Shown here piece by piece: positions 55,034 to 62,939 of a stretch of DNA of 64,000 bases. The position numbers and the translations under genes are program-made. Source of the stretch: Cellvibrio sp. UBA7671 (lineage in GTDB: Bacteria > Pseudomonadota > Gammaproteobacteria > Pseudomonadales > Cellvibrionaceae). The stretch is taken from positions 480,491 to 544,490 of the forward strand of contig DLHJ01000019.1 in NCBI GenBank assembly GCA_002483145.1. The letters are read 5' to 3'. Within the stretch, counting starts at the first letter, position 1, and each line of letters begins with the position of its first letter. The notes beneath the pieces are model-generated. The model had not been told where the DNA came from. It searched no databases and saw nothing but the letters and a program-made list of their open reading frames with translations.

Positions 55034-55867
55034 ATGGCCGGAGTAAAAGATAGCATGATTCAGTCCGCTGAATCTCTCGCTGACGCTTTGGGAATCACTC
55101 CCGAGGAGCTAGATATACTGCACTATGAGATAGATACTGAAGAGTCTTCCGATGGCCTTATATACTACTATCGCTTGGAGTTTTCAGAAGAGTGTCCATT
55201 ACATATTTTGGATAAAATATTAGGACTAGAAGATGGGAGAGTTGTTCGAGTAAATCCAGCTGTATTTGACTATGAGCGCTACGACTATGAAGAACGATTC
55301 AATGCGGTAACTGACAACAATTCACCTTTTGATCATTTTTCCAATGAGTTAGCCTGCCTTAAAAAGCTAATCGAACTTCCTGTCAGTCCTGATATTGAAC
55401 CCATTCTCTACAGGCAAATATTTATTAGCACAATTGGGTTGATGGAGACGTTTTTATCAGACACCTTTATTAACCAAACAATGGATGAAGACATCTATTT
55501 TAGAAACTTTATAGCAACTCATCCCGAGTTTGGAAAAAGAAAATTTGAGTTGAGAGATATTTTCAAAGAATCTGAGAAGTTGAAGGATTCCGCAAAAATA
55601 GTGATGCTTGATATGATCTATCATAAATTGCCCGAGGTTCGTGAGATGTATCGCTCGACATTTGAAATGGACTTTCCGTCTATTAAAACGATGTTTGGAT
55701 ATGTAAGGGATCGACATGATTTGGTTCATCGCAGCGGTAAAAGAAAAGATGGTTCACTACTGGTAATCGAAAAATCATCTTTGTTAATAATGATCAGTGA
55801 TACGGAGTCTTTTATCGATAGCGTCGCAAAAAACATGTCCGACTCCTACATTAACTTAATATTTTGA
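55034..55867 (+). CDS. HEPN-domain protein, defence-like
   Basis: A 277-residue cytoplasmic protein, mostly helical. The C-terminal half carries RDRHDLVHRSGK, i.e. Arg227-x4-His232, the catalytic motif of HEPN ribonucleases (RiboL-PSP/MAE_28990-like group). The N-terminal ~95 residues form a different acidic domain (TPEELDILHYEIDT, HILDKILGLEDGRVVRV). HEPN proteins often act as toxins or effectors in antiphage and toxin-antitoxin systems. No obvious antitoxin is next to it. It is the first gene of the repeat-rich island. AAGAAGAAAAAT precedes the ATG. Function inferred from the motif only. Confidence 0.7.
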   Translation: MAGVKDSMIQSAESLADALGITPEELDILHYEIDTEESSDGLIYYYRLEFSEECPLHILDKILGLEDGRVVRVNPAVFDYERYDYEERFNAVTDNNSPFDHFSNELACLKKLIELPVSPDIEPILYRQIFISTIGLMETFLSDTFINQTMDEDIYFRNFIATHPEFGKRKFELRDIFKESEKLKDSAKIVMLDMIYHKLPEVREMYRSTFEMDFPSIKTMFGYVRDRHDLVHRSGKRKDGSLLVIEKSSLLIMISDTESFIDSVAKNMSDSYINLIF

Positions 55868-55937
55868 TTTTTTGATTTGGCGATTCAATTTGGCTGCTAG
55901 TTGAGCAACCATTACAAAAAAACTATTAATTACCAAC

Positions 55938-56028
55938 CTCTGCTCTTGGCCGCTATGCGATGTAATTGACTCAATAAACAATTCCACGTATCAAGGCCGA
56001 CTCCGTTGTGCCCAAAGCGGGCATTAAA
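55938..56028 (+). repeat. Island intergenic repeat, copy R1
   Basis: About 91 bases running from CTGCTCTTGGCCGCTATG through GATGTAATTGACTC to GTTGTGCCCAAAGCGGGCAT. It follows the HEPN gene. The two ends are imperfect inverted repeats (consensus AATGTCCGCT / AGCGGACATT). Confidence 0.8.
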
Positions 56029-56120
56029 CCTCAAGACAAAGTCGATGCAACTATCTGACTATTGCGTATAATTTTTACGAACCATAAAAAGATTTTGTCA
56101 TTCTAAAGGAAAATGCACAA

Positions 56121-57803
56121 ATGCTTGATAAATACATCAGCACTAAAAAAGCTTTAGTTGAAGCACTGAGAGATATTGATATCAAAGTGGCAGCACTAAC
56201 AGGAACGTGGGGAACAGGAAAAACATACCTTTGGAACGAGGCTAAAAGTGAAATTGATGCGGATCTACCCGTCCATAAGAAATCAGTGTATATATCCATT
56301 TTTGGTGTAAAAACAATTAACGAGCTTAAGGGTAGAATCGGTCAAAATATCTATTTTGATGTTTCTTCAAAATACAAAAATCCTGTAAGAGAGATGGGTA
56401 AGATTCTTTCAGATTTTATTGAAAAATGGACTGACTATTCGTTAACAGATTCAGCTTTAAATCTCGCGCTCCCAAAATTGCTCAGTGATAGATTGGTGGT
56501 TATCGATGACATTGAGAGAAAGCATGCATCACTAGAGATTGATGAGCTGCTAGGTTTTCTAGATGAATACTCTGAGCTTCACAACGTAAAATTCTTACTT
56601 ATTCTCAATGATGACAAATTATTGGGGAAAAAAGTTTGGTCAGAGATGCATGAAAAAGTTATAGATGTTGAAATAAAACATAAGCCAACTTCAGAAGAAT
56701 GTTTTGAAATGGTATTCGCTCGCGATAACTGTGAAAACTTACAGGAAGTGAAAAAATCAATTGGCGTTTTAAAGATCAATAATATCCGTGTAATTGGGCG
56801 AATTCTTAAAATTGTTAAATGCGTGGAAAGAGTGGTCGGTGAAAGTAACAAATCAAATCCGGCTTGGGTTGCTTCTACTGCTTTGCTAACTGCTTGTCAT
56901 TATAAGGTTCTGCAAAATGAACCTCCATTTGAATTTATAAAAAATTACAATCCATATGCAAAACATTTACAAGCGAGGGATGACAAAACGGATTCAAAAG
57001 AACTTGATTGGGAAGAACTGCTTAACGAGTTAGGGTTTTATCATGCAGATGATTTTGAGGATGTCATGTATGATTATATAGACACAGGGCACTTAAATGA
57101 ATCTCGACTAATTGAAGTTTTTAGGCAGTATAGCTTTACTGAGCAGGCAGAGCGACTGCGTATTAAGCTTCGCGATTTCTATAAAAACTATTATTGGAAT
57201 AGAAATTTCGACACTAAGCTCCTTTTAGAGGAGGTTGCTTATTTTACTGAAATGATCGATCAGCTAAATCCAAACCAGGTCTCATCACTGGCTGCTATAG
57301 CCAAAGAGTTTGGCAATAACAGCCTAGAGAATAAATTGCTGGATGCTTGGTTAAATGTTGCTGATAATTGGTCGGAGCCACAGAGAATTACTCAACGTGA
57401 ATTAAATTCAATAGCTGAAGAAATACACCCTAGAGTAAGAGATAAGTTACAGCTTTTGCTAGAAAGACATCAGACATCTTTAATTCTGTCAGAGGCAGTA
57501 AGTCGAATATACGAGGATGATGCCTGGGGTGATGATGAATTGAGATCCTTAAAAAACTCTACAATTGAACAATATTTTCAGACTTTAAATGAACTAAATG
57601 GTGATGAGCTTTGTGATTTTGTTACTCAGCATCTCAAGTGGATGCGGCATGGTGTGCCTCATAAAGACATTCAATATGGTTTAAAAAACTTTATTCATGC
57701 AAGCAGAAAAATATTGGAACCGGATTATGTCGGTAGACTACAGTTTATATTGACTAGAGCAATTAATGAATATGCGTTAATGGAAAATTTTGAGAGTGTG
57801 TAA
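56121..57803 (+). CDS. KAP-like P-loop NTPase, defence-like
   Basis: A 560-residue protein with Walker A at 28-35 (GTWGTGKT) and Walker B at about 125-131 (LVVIDDIE). A conserved segment FLLILNDDKLLGK follows, and then a long helical C-terminal half without a recognised domain. The spacing resembles KAP-type P-loop NTPases, which in some antiphage systems act as the sensing or switching ATPase. No membrane helices are seen, unlike classic KAP proteins. An AAAGGAAAATGCACAA site fixes the start. A 367-base gap with a MITE separates it from the Abi-alpha-like gene. AT-rich composition differs from the xylan genes and suggests horizontal transfer. Confidence 0.7.
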   Translation: MLDKYISTKKALVEALRDIDIKVAALTGTWGTGKTYLWNEAKSEIDADLPVHKKSVYISIFGVKTINELKGRIGQNIYFDVSSKYKNPVREMGKILSDFIEKWTDYSLTDSALNLALPKLLSDRLVVIDDIERKHASLEIDELLGFLDEYSELHNVKFLLILNDDKLLGKKVWSEMHEKVIDVEIKHKPTSEECFEMVFARDNCENLQEVKKSIGVLKINNIRVIGRILKIVKCVERVVGESNKSNPAWVASTALLTACHYKVLQNEPPFEFIKNYNPYAKHLQARDDKTDSKELDWEELLNELGFYHADDFEDVMYDYIDTGHLNESRLIEVFRQYSFTEQAERLRIKLRDFYKNYYWNRNFDTKLLLEEVAYFTEMIDQLNPNQVSSLAAIAKEFGNNSLENKLLDAWLNVADNWSEPQRITQRELNSIAEEIHPRVRDKLQLLLERHQTSLILSEAVSRIYEDDAWGDDELRSLKNSTIEQYFQTLNELNGDELCDFVTQHLKWMRHGVPHKDIQYGLKNFIHASRKILEPDYVGRLQFILTRAINEYALMENFESV

Positions 57804-57901
57804 ATGCCCGTATAGATATTTTCACGAAAGGTGCGTCAAGTACTTAGCGCTTAGGTTAAGAAGCGGTGCTCGACTTACACTAATCGCCAGGGTCTGCTAT
57901 T

Positions 57902-58087
57902 GGCCGATGCTGTTGAAAAACTATTTCTCGTGAGTTGAAAATAGAAACAATCATACGCTACGTGAATTTGAGAATTTTAATGCTGCTCAACTCAGTCAGA
58001 ATTCGCGTAGCAACACGAAAAATAGCGAATTTTTATCTTTGTAGACACGCACAAAGAGTTGGAATTAGTTTTTCAACAGCATCGGCC
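57902..58087. mobile_element. MITE-like element with perfect 22-bp inverted repeats
   Basis: GGCCGATGCTGTTGAAAAACTA at the left end reappears as its exact complement at 58066-58087. About 140 bases of AT-rich non-coding DNA lie between, with no transposase. GGCCG is present just outside both ATGCTG ends and could be a target-site duplication, which would make the element 57907-58083. The left flank CTGCTATTGGCCG resembles the start of the island repeat, so it may have inserted into one of those copies. Confidence 0.75.
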
Positions 58088-58170
58088 GAAAGGAGTTGAT
58101 GAAAGCAACAGCGTCCTGCTTGCAGTCAGCAGGGTTACAATCAATTGATTACAAAATTATGGGAGTTTAA

Positions 58171-58800
58171 ATGGAGTTTCTAAAGGAAGTCCCCAAAGAG
58201 GTTTGGTATGCAACTGTTGATTTGATTAACAAGCTTCTTTATCCAGTTACAGCAACTACTGTTGGTGTTGGAAAATTGATAGAGCATAAATTTTCAACCT
58301 TAACCGAAATTCACAAAATAATTGCCAAAAAAACTTTAGAAGAAGCTTCAGAAAAAATATCCAAATTAAAGATATCCAACTTCAATAATGTTGTAGTAAA
58401 ACCACAAATTATTTATATCGTTTTAGAAAACGTAGACAGCCAAAGCGATGATTTTATGAGGTCGCTTTGGGCGAATGTAACGGCAAGAGAACTAACTGAA
58501 GGGAGTGTGCACCCAGAGATTGCTAGATTGTTTTCGAAGCTTACAGCCCCAGACTTAATGGTATTAAGTGAGTTGTATTCTCAGCATTCCTCTATCACTA
58601 AGTTATTGCTAAAAGCTTTAGCTTCGGCATACACCTTGGGCATATCTCGTGATCCAAAATCTTTTCACCATGTCTATTTAGCAGATTTAGGCCTGATAGA
58701 TGATGTGTCTGGAAAGTGGTTCGTTACAACAAAGGGCAAAGAGTTGATTCGTTGCATCGGTGAGGTTGAGAAAGCTGCCAGCGCAGCGACCATGTCGTAG
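58171..58800 (+). CDS. Abi-alpha (DUF4393)-like protein
   Basis: A 209-residue protein resembling the Abi-alpha/DUF4393 family of abortive-infection proteins. An N-terminal Gly/Val-rich segment (YPVTATTVGVGKLIEHKF) is followed by a helix, then VVKPQIIYIVLENVDSQ, and the family-typical MRSLWANVTARELTEGSVHPEI and LSKLTAPDLMVLSEL-like pattern. The C-terminus has DLGLIDDVSGKWFVTTKGKELI, like a winged-helix tail. AATTATGGGAGTTTAAATG holds a good ribosome-binding site. It follows the KAP-like gene but is separated by a MITE, so co-function is uncertain. Family call by pattern. Confidence 0.65.
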   Translation: MEFLKEVPKEVWYATVDLINKLLYPVTATTVGVGKLIEHKFSTLTEIHKIIAKKTLEEASEKISKLKISNFNNVVVKPQIIYIVLENVDSQSDDFMRSLWANVTARELTEGSVHPEIARLFSKLTAPDLMVLSELYSQHSSITKLLLKALASAYTLGISRDPKSFHHVYLADLGLIDDVSGKWFVTTKGKELIRCIGEVEKAASAATMS

Positions 58801-58844
58801 TTGATTTGCATAGCAAGATTAATATGCGACCTAGTTCTTCCTAT

Positions 58845-58936
58845 GTCTTCTCTTGGCCGTTATGCGATGTAATTGACTCGATCCACAATTCCATGTATCC
58901 AGACCGACGCAGTTGTGCCCAAAGCAGACTTTCAAT
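58845..58936 (+). repeat. Island intergenic repeat, copy R2
   Basis: Begins TCTTCTCTTGGCCGTTATG, keeps GATGTAATTGACTCG and ends GTTGTGCCCAAAGCAGACTT. It lies just after the Abi-alpha-like gene and is the closest match to R1. The remaining gap up to 59149 shows no gene. Confidence 0.8.
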
Positions 58937-59149
58937 GTCTAAGTTGGGCTAGACATTGAGATATACAATTCTTTTCTATAACGTACATATATGAGAAAAA
59001 GTAGCGACTCAATGAGCTGGAGGCGAGACGAAGGAGAAAGAGCCGGATTAATTCTTGAGTGCGATAATAAAAAATTATTCTGTATGTGAGCCGAAATGAG
59101 AGTCAGGCGCACGTATAAACTATAAAACTATCTGGAGCCACTAATTCAA

Positions 59150-59932
59150 TTGGACACCATTATTAATTCAAACTTCATGGAAGTAATTCTTACAAAAAGT
59201 AAAACTACTCCTTGTCTAATGCCATTGTTTCATGTTTGCACAAGTTATGCTTTCAGATCAATTTTTAATGACCTTAGGCTGGATACAAAACCATGCAAGG
59301 TATTTAATGAGCCATTACTATATTTTTTTTACGGAAAGCCCGCTTATAGAATAAAAGAAGGAAGCGAAGTTGGAGATGCAAGTATGTTTCCTGTGTGCTG
59401 GGGGATAGATGCAAATAGCATAGAAGATATAGTTAGGATATATCCTTTTGATTCTGGGTCGTTCGATGGAATTATTTCACAAAAAATTGCAGATCATTTC
59501 AAACTGGATAATTTTAAGCTTGACAATAACCTTGAAACAATTCAAAAGTTTATCTCTTTCTTTTACGAAACAAATAATAATTATTTTAAGGGAGCGCCCT
59601 CTCTGGATAACGCATCCATTCCTCCTCAAGCATACGAGCTGCAAACATTGCTGCGCTTGGCGGAAGATCGTGACAAAAAACTTGATGATCGAGCTAACAC
59701 TATTGAAATTCAAATAAACAAACCAACCAATATTGGAATTAAGGATATAAAAATACTCGGAATACCCGCCCCTCTATTGAATGATCCAGCAGTGGCAAAT
59801 TTTTTAGATGACAATGATGTTAATTTTTTCACCTATGATTTGCATAAGTTTTCACCAAGCGAAATGAATAGCGTATTTTATTCAAAAGCCAAAGAACTAT
59901 ATCTAGTAGAGGGGATTATTAGTAATGAGTAA
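59150..59932 (+). CDS. Uncharacterised protein, first gene of an overlapping pair
   Basis: A 260-residue cytoplasmic protein of unknown family. The N-terminus has PLFHVCTSYAFRSIFN, then EPLLYFFYGKPAYR, then SMFPVCWGID and RIYPFDSGSF. The order His...Ser/Thr...Ile...Leu followed by Tyr-rich and Arg-rich patches weakly recalls ADP-ribosyltransferase-fold toxins such as DarT, but no catalytic set can be assigned. The start is uncertain: TTG at 59150 lies 12 bases after GGAG; an ATG at 59177 lacks a site. It overlaps the next gene by 8 bases, so the two form a bicistronic unit. AT-rich, island-type composition. Confidence 0.6.
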   Translation: MDTIINSNFMEVILTKSKTTPCLMPLFHVCTSYAFRSIFNDLRLDTKPCKVFNEPLLYFFYGKPAYRIKEGSEVGDASMFPVCWGIDANSIEDIVRIYPFDSGSFDGIISQKIADHFKLDNFKLDNNLETIQKFISFFYETNNNYFKGAPSLDNASIPPQAYELQTLLRLAEDRDKKLDDRANTIEIQINKPTNIGIKDIKILGIPAPLLNDPAVANFLDDNDVNFFTYDLHKFSPSEMNSVFYSKAKELYLVEGIISNE

Positions 59933-60848
59933 ATATAAGCTCTACGGTTTTTATGAGCCCACGACTCCCAAACCATTTTTCTCTGTTCCAATTTTTGAAA
60001 ATAATGGAATCTTTTTTGTTCAAGTAATTGAAGATGAAAAAATTAATTCTTTTGAAAAGGTTGGTGGTTCAGAGATATCCGTTTTTGAATGTGGAAGAGA
60101 AAACTATTTTGAGGAGGGTGATGAGGCGCTCTATGCAGTGTCAGATAAATTTAATGAATCAACTTTATTGTCGAAGAGCAAGCTCAAGCCATATTTGAAA
60201 GGTAAGATTGGTTCATATATAGACGCGCCATTTTTCTATCGAGCCGTTAGTGAATTTTGTAATCATGTTATTCCTGAGTTCTATTCCTGCAAGTTTGAGA
60301 AGGATTTTTTAGCACGACAAATAATTTCAAATCATATATCTGAATACGTAAAAGTAAAGAACATAACATTAGAAAAGAAAGCGAAGAAGTATCAGCCAGG
60401 CCTTTACTTTCGATCGTCAATTCAGGCTTCGGCTCCAGAGGTTTTTATAACTACAGAAGAGCTAGAGAATCCGTCTTTAGAAAAAATTTATTGCAACTTT
60501 ATAACCTATGCTGTAGACAATAGCAAAAGCCTCAGGAAAAACAAGGCAGTTCTTGATGCTTTAAATATTTCAAAAGAAATACTCCCGAAAATCAGTAACA
60601 ACCATAACGATGCCATTGATCTTGTTTACAAAGAATTAATACATCTGCTGAGCAAAAAAATCGAACCTGAAAAAAAAATAGAACAGAAGAAGACAGCTTG
60701 GTTATCTAAGCCGGAAAGAAAGATGCTGACAAATAGCCTCAATAATAAATTTTTAAATAACGAATCAGTAACGTCTGACAGCTTATCTCTCATTATTTAT
60801 ATAACATCAAGATTTATTCAGGAAGTCAAAGTGGAAGATAAATCATAA
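59925..60848 (+). CDS. Uncharacterised protein, second gene of an overlapping pair
   Basis: A 307-residue cytoplasmic Lys/Glu-rich protein with no family recognised. It has a beta-rich N-terminal part (KLYGFYEPTTPKPFFSVPIF, GIFFVQVIEDEK), a middle helical part, and a Lys-rich C-terminus (KKIEPEKKIEQKKT). The ATG has AGAGGGG upstream and lies inside the end of the preceding gene, so translation is probably coupled and the products may interact. A copy of the island repeat follows. Possible roles are antitoxin or partner of the first protein; this is inference from arrangement only. Confidence 0.6.
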   Translation: MSKYKLYGFYEPTTPKPFFSVPIFENNGIFFVQVIEDEKINSFEKVGGSEISVFECGRENYFEEGDEALYAVSDKFNESTLLSKSKLKPYLKGKIGSYIDAPFFYRAVSEFCNHVIPEFYSCKFEKDFLARQIISNHISEYVKVKNITLEKKAKKYQPGLYFRSSIQASAPEVFITTEELENPSLEKIYCNFITYAVDNSKSLRKNKAVLDALNISKEILPKISNNHNDAIDLVYKELIHLLSKKIEPEKKIEQKKTAWLSKPERKMLTNSLNNKFLNNESVTSDSLSLIIYITSRFIQEVKVEDKS

Positions 60849-60914
60849 GGAAGTAGTTAAAAACCTGTTTAAGGAATGGTTTGAAATGGCTCTATAGGGC
60901 GTATCTTTACTAAC

Positions 60915-61002
60915 ATCCGCTCTTGGCGTTATACGATGTAATTTACCTGATCCAAATTTCAATCTATCCAGACTGACTCAGTTGTGTCCGAAGCGGAAGT
61001 TG
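60915..61002 (+). repeat. Island intergenic repeat, copy R3
   Basis: Begins CATCCGCTCTTGGCGTTATACG, keeps GATGTAATTTACCTGATCC and ends GTTGTGTCCGAAGCGGAAGTT. More diverged than R1/R2 but colinear. It follows the unknown gene pair. The rest of the 60849-61208 gap shows no other feature. Confidence 0.75.
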
Positions 61003-61208
61003 GAAGCATTCAAGAATGCTATATTCTCCGGTACAATTTGTGATTGTTTTTAAACTATTATTAGCTGAATACTATTATTGATCTAGGTCTTTAAATAAAC
61101 TTCATGCTATGAAAATGAATTTATATTGTGGTTTTCATCGAAAAAGTAATTCACAAAACTACAACTTACAAACTGCCACCTAGCTCGGCTATAAGCAATG
61201 GAAGAATT

Positions 61209-62162
61209 ATGAGTAGACCGACAATACCCGCAGAAATCAAGCGAGCAGTATTAGTCGAGGCTGGGCACCGTTGTGCCATACCTCGCTGCGGCCAAACCGA
61301 ATTGGATATCCATCATATTATTCCCTGGGAAACCTGCCAGGCTCATGAATATCAAAATTTAATTGCATTGTGTCCGATATGTCACCGGCGTGCACATAAT
61401 GGTGAAATTGACCGTAAGTCTCTTCAGCAATATAAAGAAAACCTAGCAACCAAATTTTACAAAAATGATTCAGGTAGTTTCGAAGCCGAAGTTGTGGAAA
61501 TAAGAAGGCGCCTTGCTGAAGAAAACGATGAAATTCCGGGCTACACATTTCAATTTGATTTTCCAGATTTTCAAACGGCTGTTGAGAGGATTGCATCTAG
61601 GAATATAGAAGCATGGGGCTATGAATTACTTACCGAATTTAGGGAAATGCAAGATGACTATGTCGACTATGAGCGCGATGAAAGTGACCCCGAGATAGGT
61701 GGACGCCTCCCCAAAAGTACTCTAGTAGGAACTTATGATGTATTGAGGCGAGACCCTAAGATTATTAGTGTTCGATACAATATTTTTCGATATTACACTG
61801 GAGCAGCACACGGAGGCAGGACTACTCGTGTACAGAATTTTATAATTCGTCCGTTCCGTCCGATCACTATAGAAACATTGGTAGGTGCCAAAAATAGCCT
61901 CACTAATTTTGCAGATTTTATCAGGCAAAGGCTTTCAATGGAAAAACAATATGACCCAGATTGGCTTGCAACGGGAACAGCTCCAGAATTTGTAAACTTC
62001 TCCATTTTTAACATAGAGAGGTATTGCATTTTGTTTACTTTTTCTGAATATCAAATCGATTGTTTTGCTGCTGGAGAGCAGCACCTTAGGCTGAGTTTTC
62101 ATGAGCTTAAAAGCGTATGTGATAGCGATGTAATTAACGAGCTTGAGGCATATGACTTATAA
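61209..62162 (+). CDS. HNH endonuclease fused to a DUF3298/RsiV-like domain
   Basis: A 317-residue protein. The N-terminal HNH nuclease (about 8-75) shows paired zinc Cys (HRCAIPRC), the ELDIHHIIPW active-site His pair and LCPICHRRAH. The C-terminal ~170 residues resemble the DUF3298/RsiV-type beta fold (SVRYNIFRYYTGAAHGG, followed by strand-helix elements ending FSEYQIDCFAAGE). This is normally extracytoplasmic, yet no signal peptide is present. The start was placed at the ATG after GGAAGAATT; a longer reading adds 27 residues. HNH domains in such islands often cut phage DNA; the C-terminal domain could sense a ligand or partner. The fusion is unusual. Confidence 0.75.
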   Translation: MSRPTIPAEIKRAVLVEAGHRCAIPRCGQTELDIHHIIPWETCQAHEYQNLIALCPICHRRAHNGEIDRKSLQQYKENLATKFYKNDSGSFEAEVVEIRRRLAEENDEIPGYTFQFDFPDFQTAVERIASRNIEAWGYELLTEFREMQDDYVDYERDESDPEIGGRLPKSTLVGTYDVLRRDPKIISVRYNIFRYYTGAAHGGRTTRVQNFIIRPFRPITIETLVGAKNSLTNFADFIRQRLSMEKQYDPDWLATGTAPEFVNFSIFNIERYCILFTFSEYQIDCFAAGEQHLRLSFHELKSVCDSDVINELEAYDL

Positions 62163-62177
62163 CAAACCTATTCACAT

Positions 62178-62200
62178 TTCAATGTCCGCTGTTGGCCGTT
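62178..62200 (+). repeat. Partial island repeat (left end only)
   Basis: TTTCAATGTCCGCTGTTGGCCGT matches the left end of the island repeat, directly after the HNH gene. Together with a right-end fragment at 54935-54960 it brackets the island. Confidence 0.65.
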
Positions 62201-62319
62201 AACTGACTTTAAATAGCATCGTTTATACGCTCTACGGGTGCCTTCTAAATTATCGACGATTTACACCAGAGCAAACCTGCGAGTTAAGAGGGACAGCTTA
62301 TGAAATGTGTTAGGAAATT

Positions 62320-62751
62320 ATGAAAATCACCATTTTCGCTTTGTTGCTGTTTAGTTCTTTTAGTTGGGCTTCTGAATATTCCGAAGATCAGCTTGCCGAC
62401 CTAAAAAGTAGCTGGCTTTTAAATGAACCAAAATCCTATAGCTATACACTGCGACATGGTGGCGTTTTCGGCTACACGATTGAAAAAATAACTTTTCGTA
62501 AAGGCACCTGTACTGCGCGCGCTCAAAGTGTATATGGCAAAAAGCAGCCTTGGAAAAAAAGCAAATGTGAAGGGCATAGGATTCATGAACTAATTTCATC
62601 CGTACAAAAGCAAGAGCGTGAAGGAGTGTTCCAATCTGAAATCAAATTAAACCCTGAATATAAATTCATATCCCACTATTCAGTAGAGCCTAAAACTGAA
62701 TTTACTGATCAATATTGGTATTTTGAGATTTTGAATTTTAAGGCTAAATAA
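62320..62751 (+). CDS. Small exported protein, DUF6174-like
   Basis: A 143-residue protein with a signal peptide (about 1-17, FALLLFSSFSWA). The mature part resembles the DUF6174-like pattern: SYSYTLRHGGVFG followed by a strand ITFRKGTCTARAQ, a turn with paired Cys (GTCTA and SKCEG), and a C-terminal HYSVEPKTEF stretch. Function unknown; probably periplasmic or secreted. It lies between the last island repeat and the injection-system gene. No strong ribosome-binding site is visible. The 188-base gap after it is unassigned. Confidence 0.6.
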   Translation: MKITIFALLLFSSFSWASEYSEDQLADLKSSWLLNEPKSYSYTLRHGGVFGYTIEKITFRKGTCTARAQSVYGKKQPWKKSKCEGHRIHELISSVQKQEREGVFQSEIKLNPEYKFISHYSVEPKTEFTDQYWYFEILNFKAK

Positions 62752-62939
62752 AACCTAACAATTATTGCGACTCGCGCGCGGATACTTTCAATCTGCAATC
62801 GAAAGCAATGTCATGTTGCGGTTCGTTCCTCACCAGCAACCTACGGTAAGTGCGAATCTTGGGCTTGCCATCGAATTTTGCGGTGATGAAATAAAGTCCG
62901 GTTAACATTACCAAATCAGGAAATTAGGGTGATATAAAT

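Noticed and set aside
54740..62760. Integron attC array explanation for the island repeats
   Set aside because: The repeats have no GTTRRRY/RYYYAAC pairs or R/L boxes, and no integron integrase is seen; gene orientation alone is not enough.
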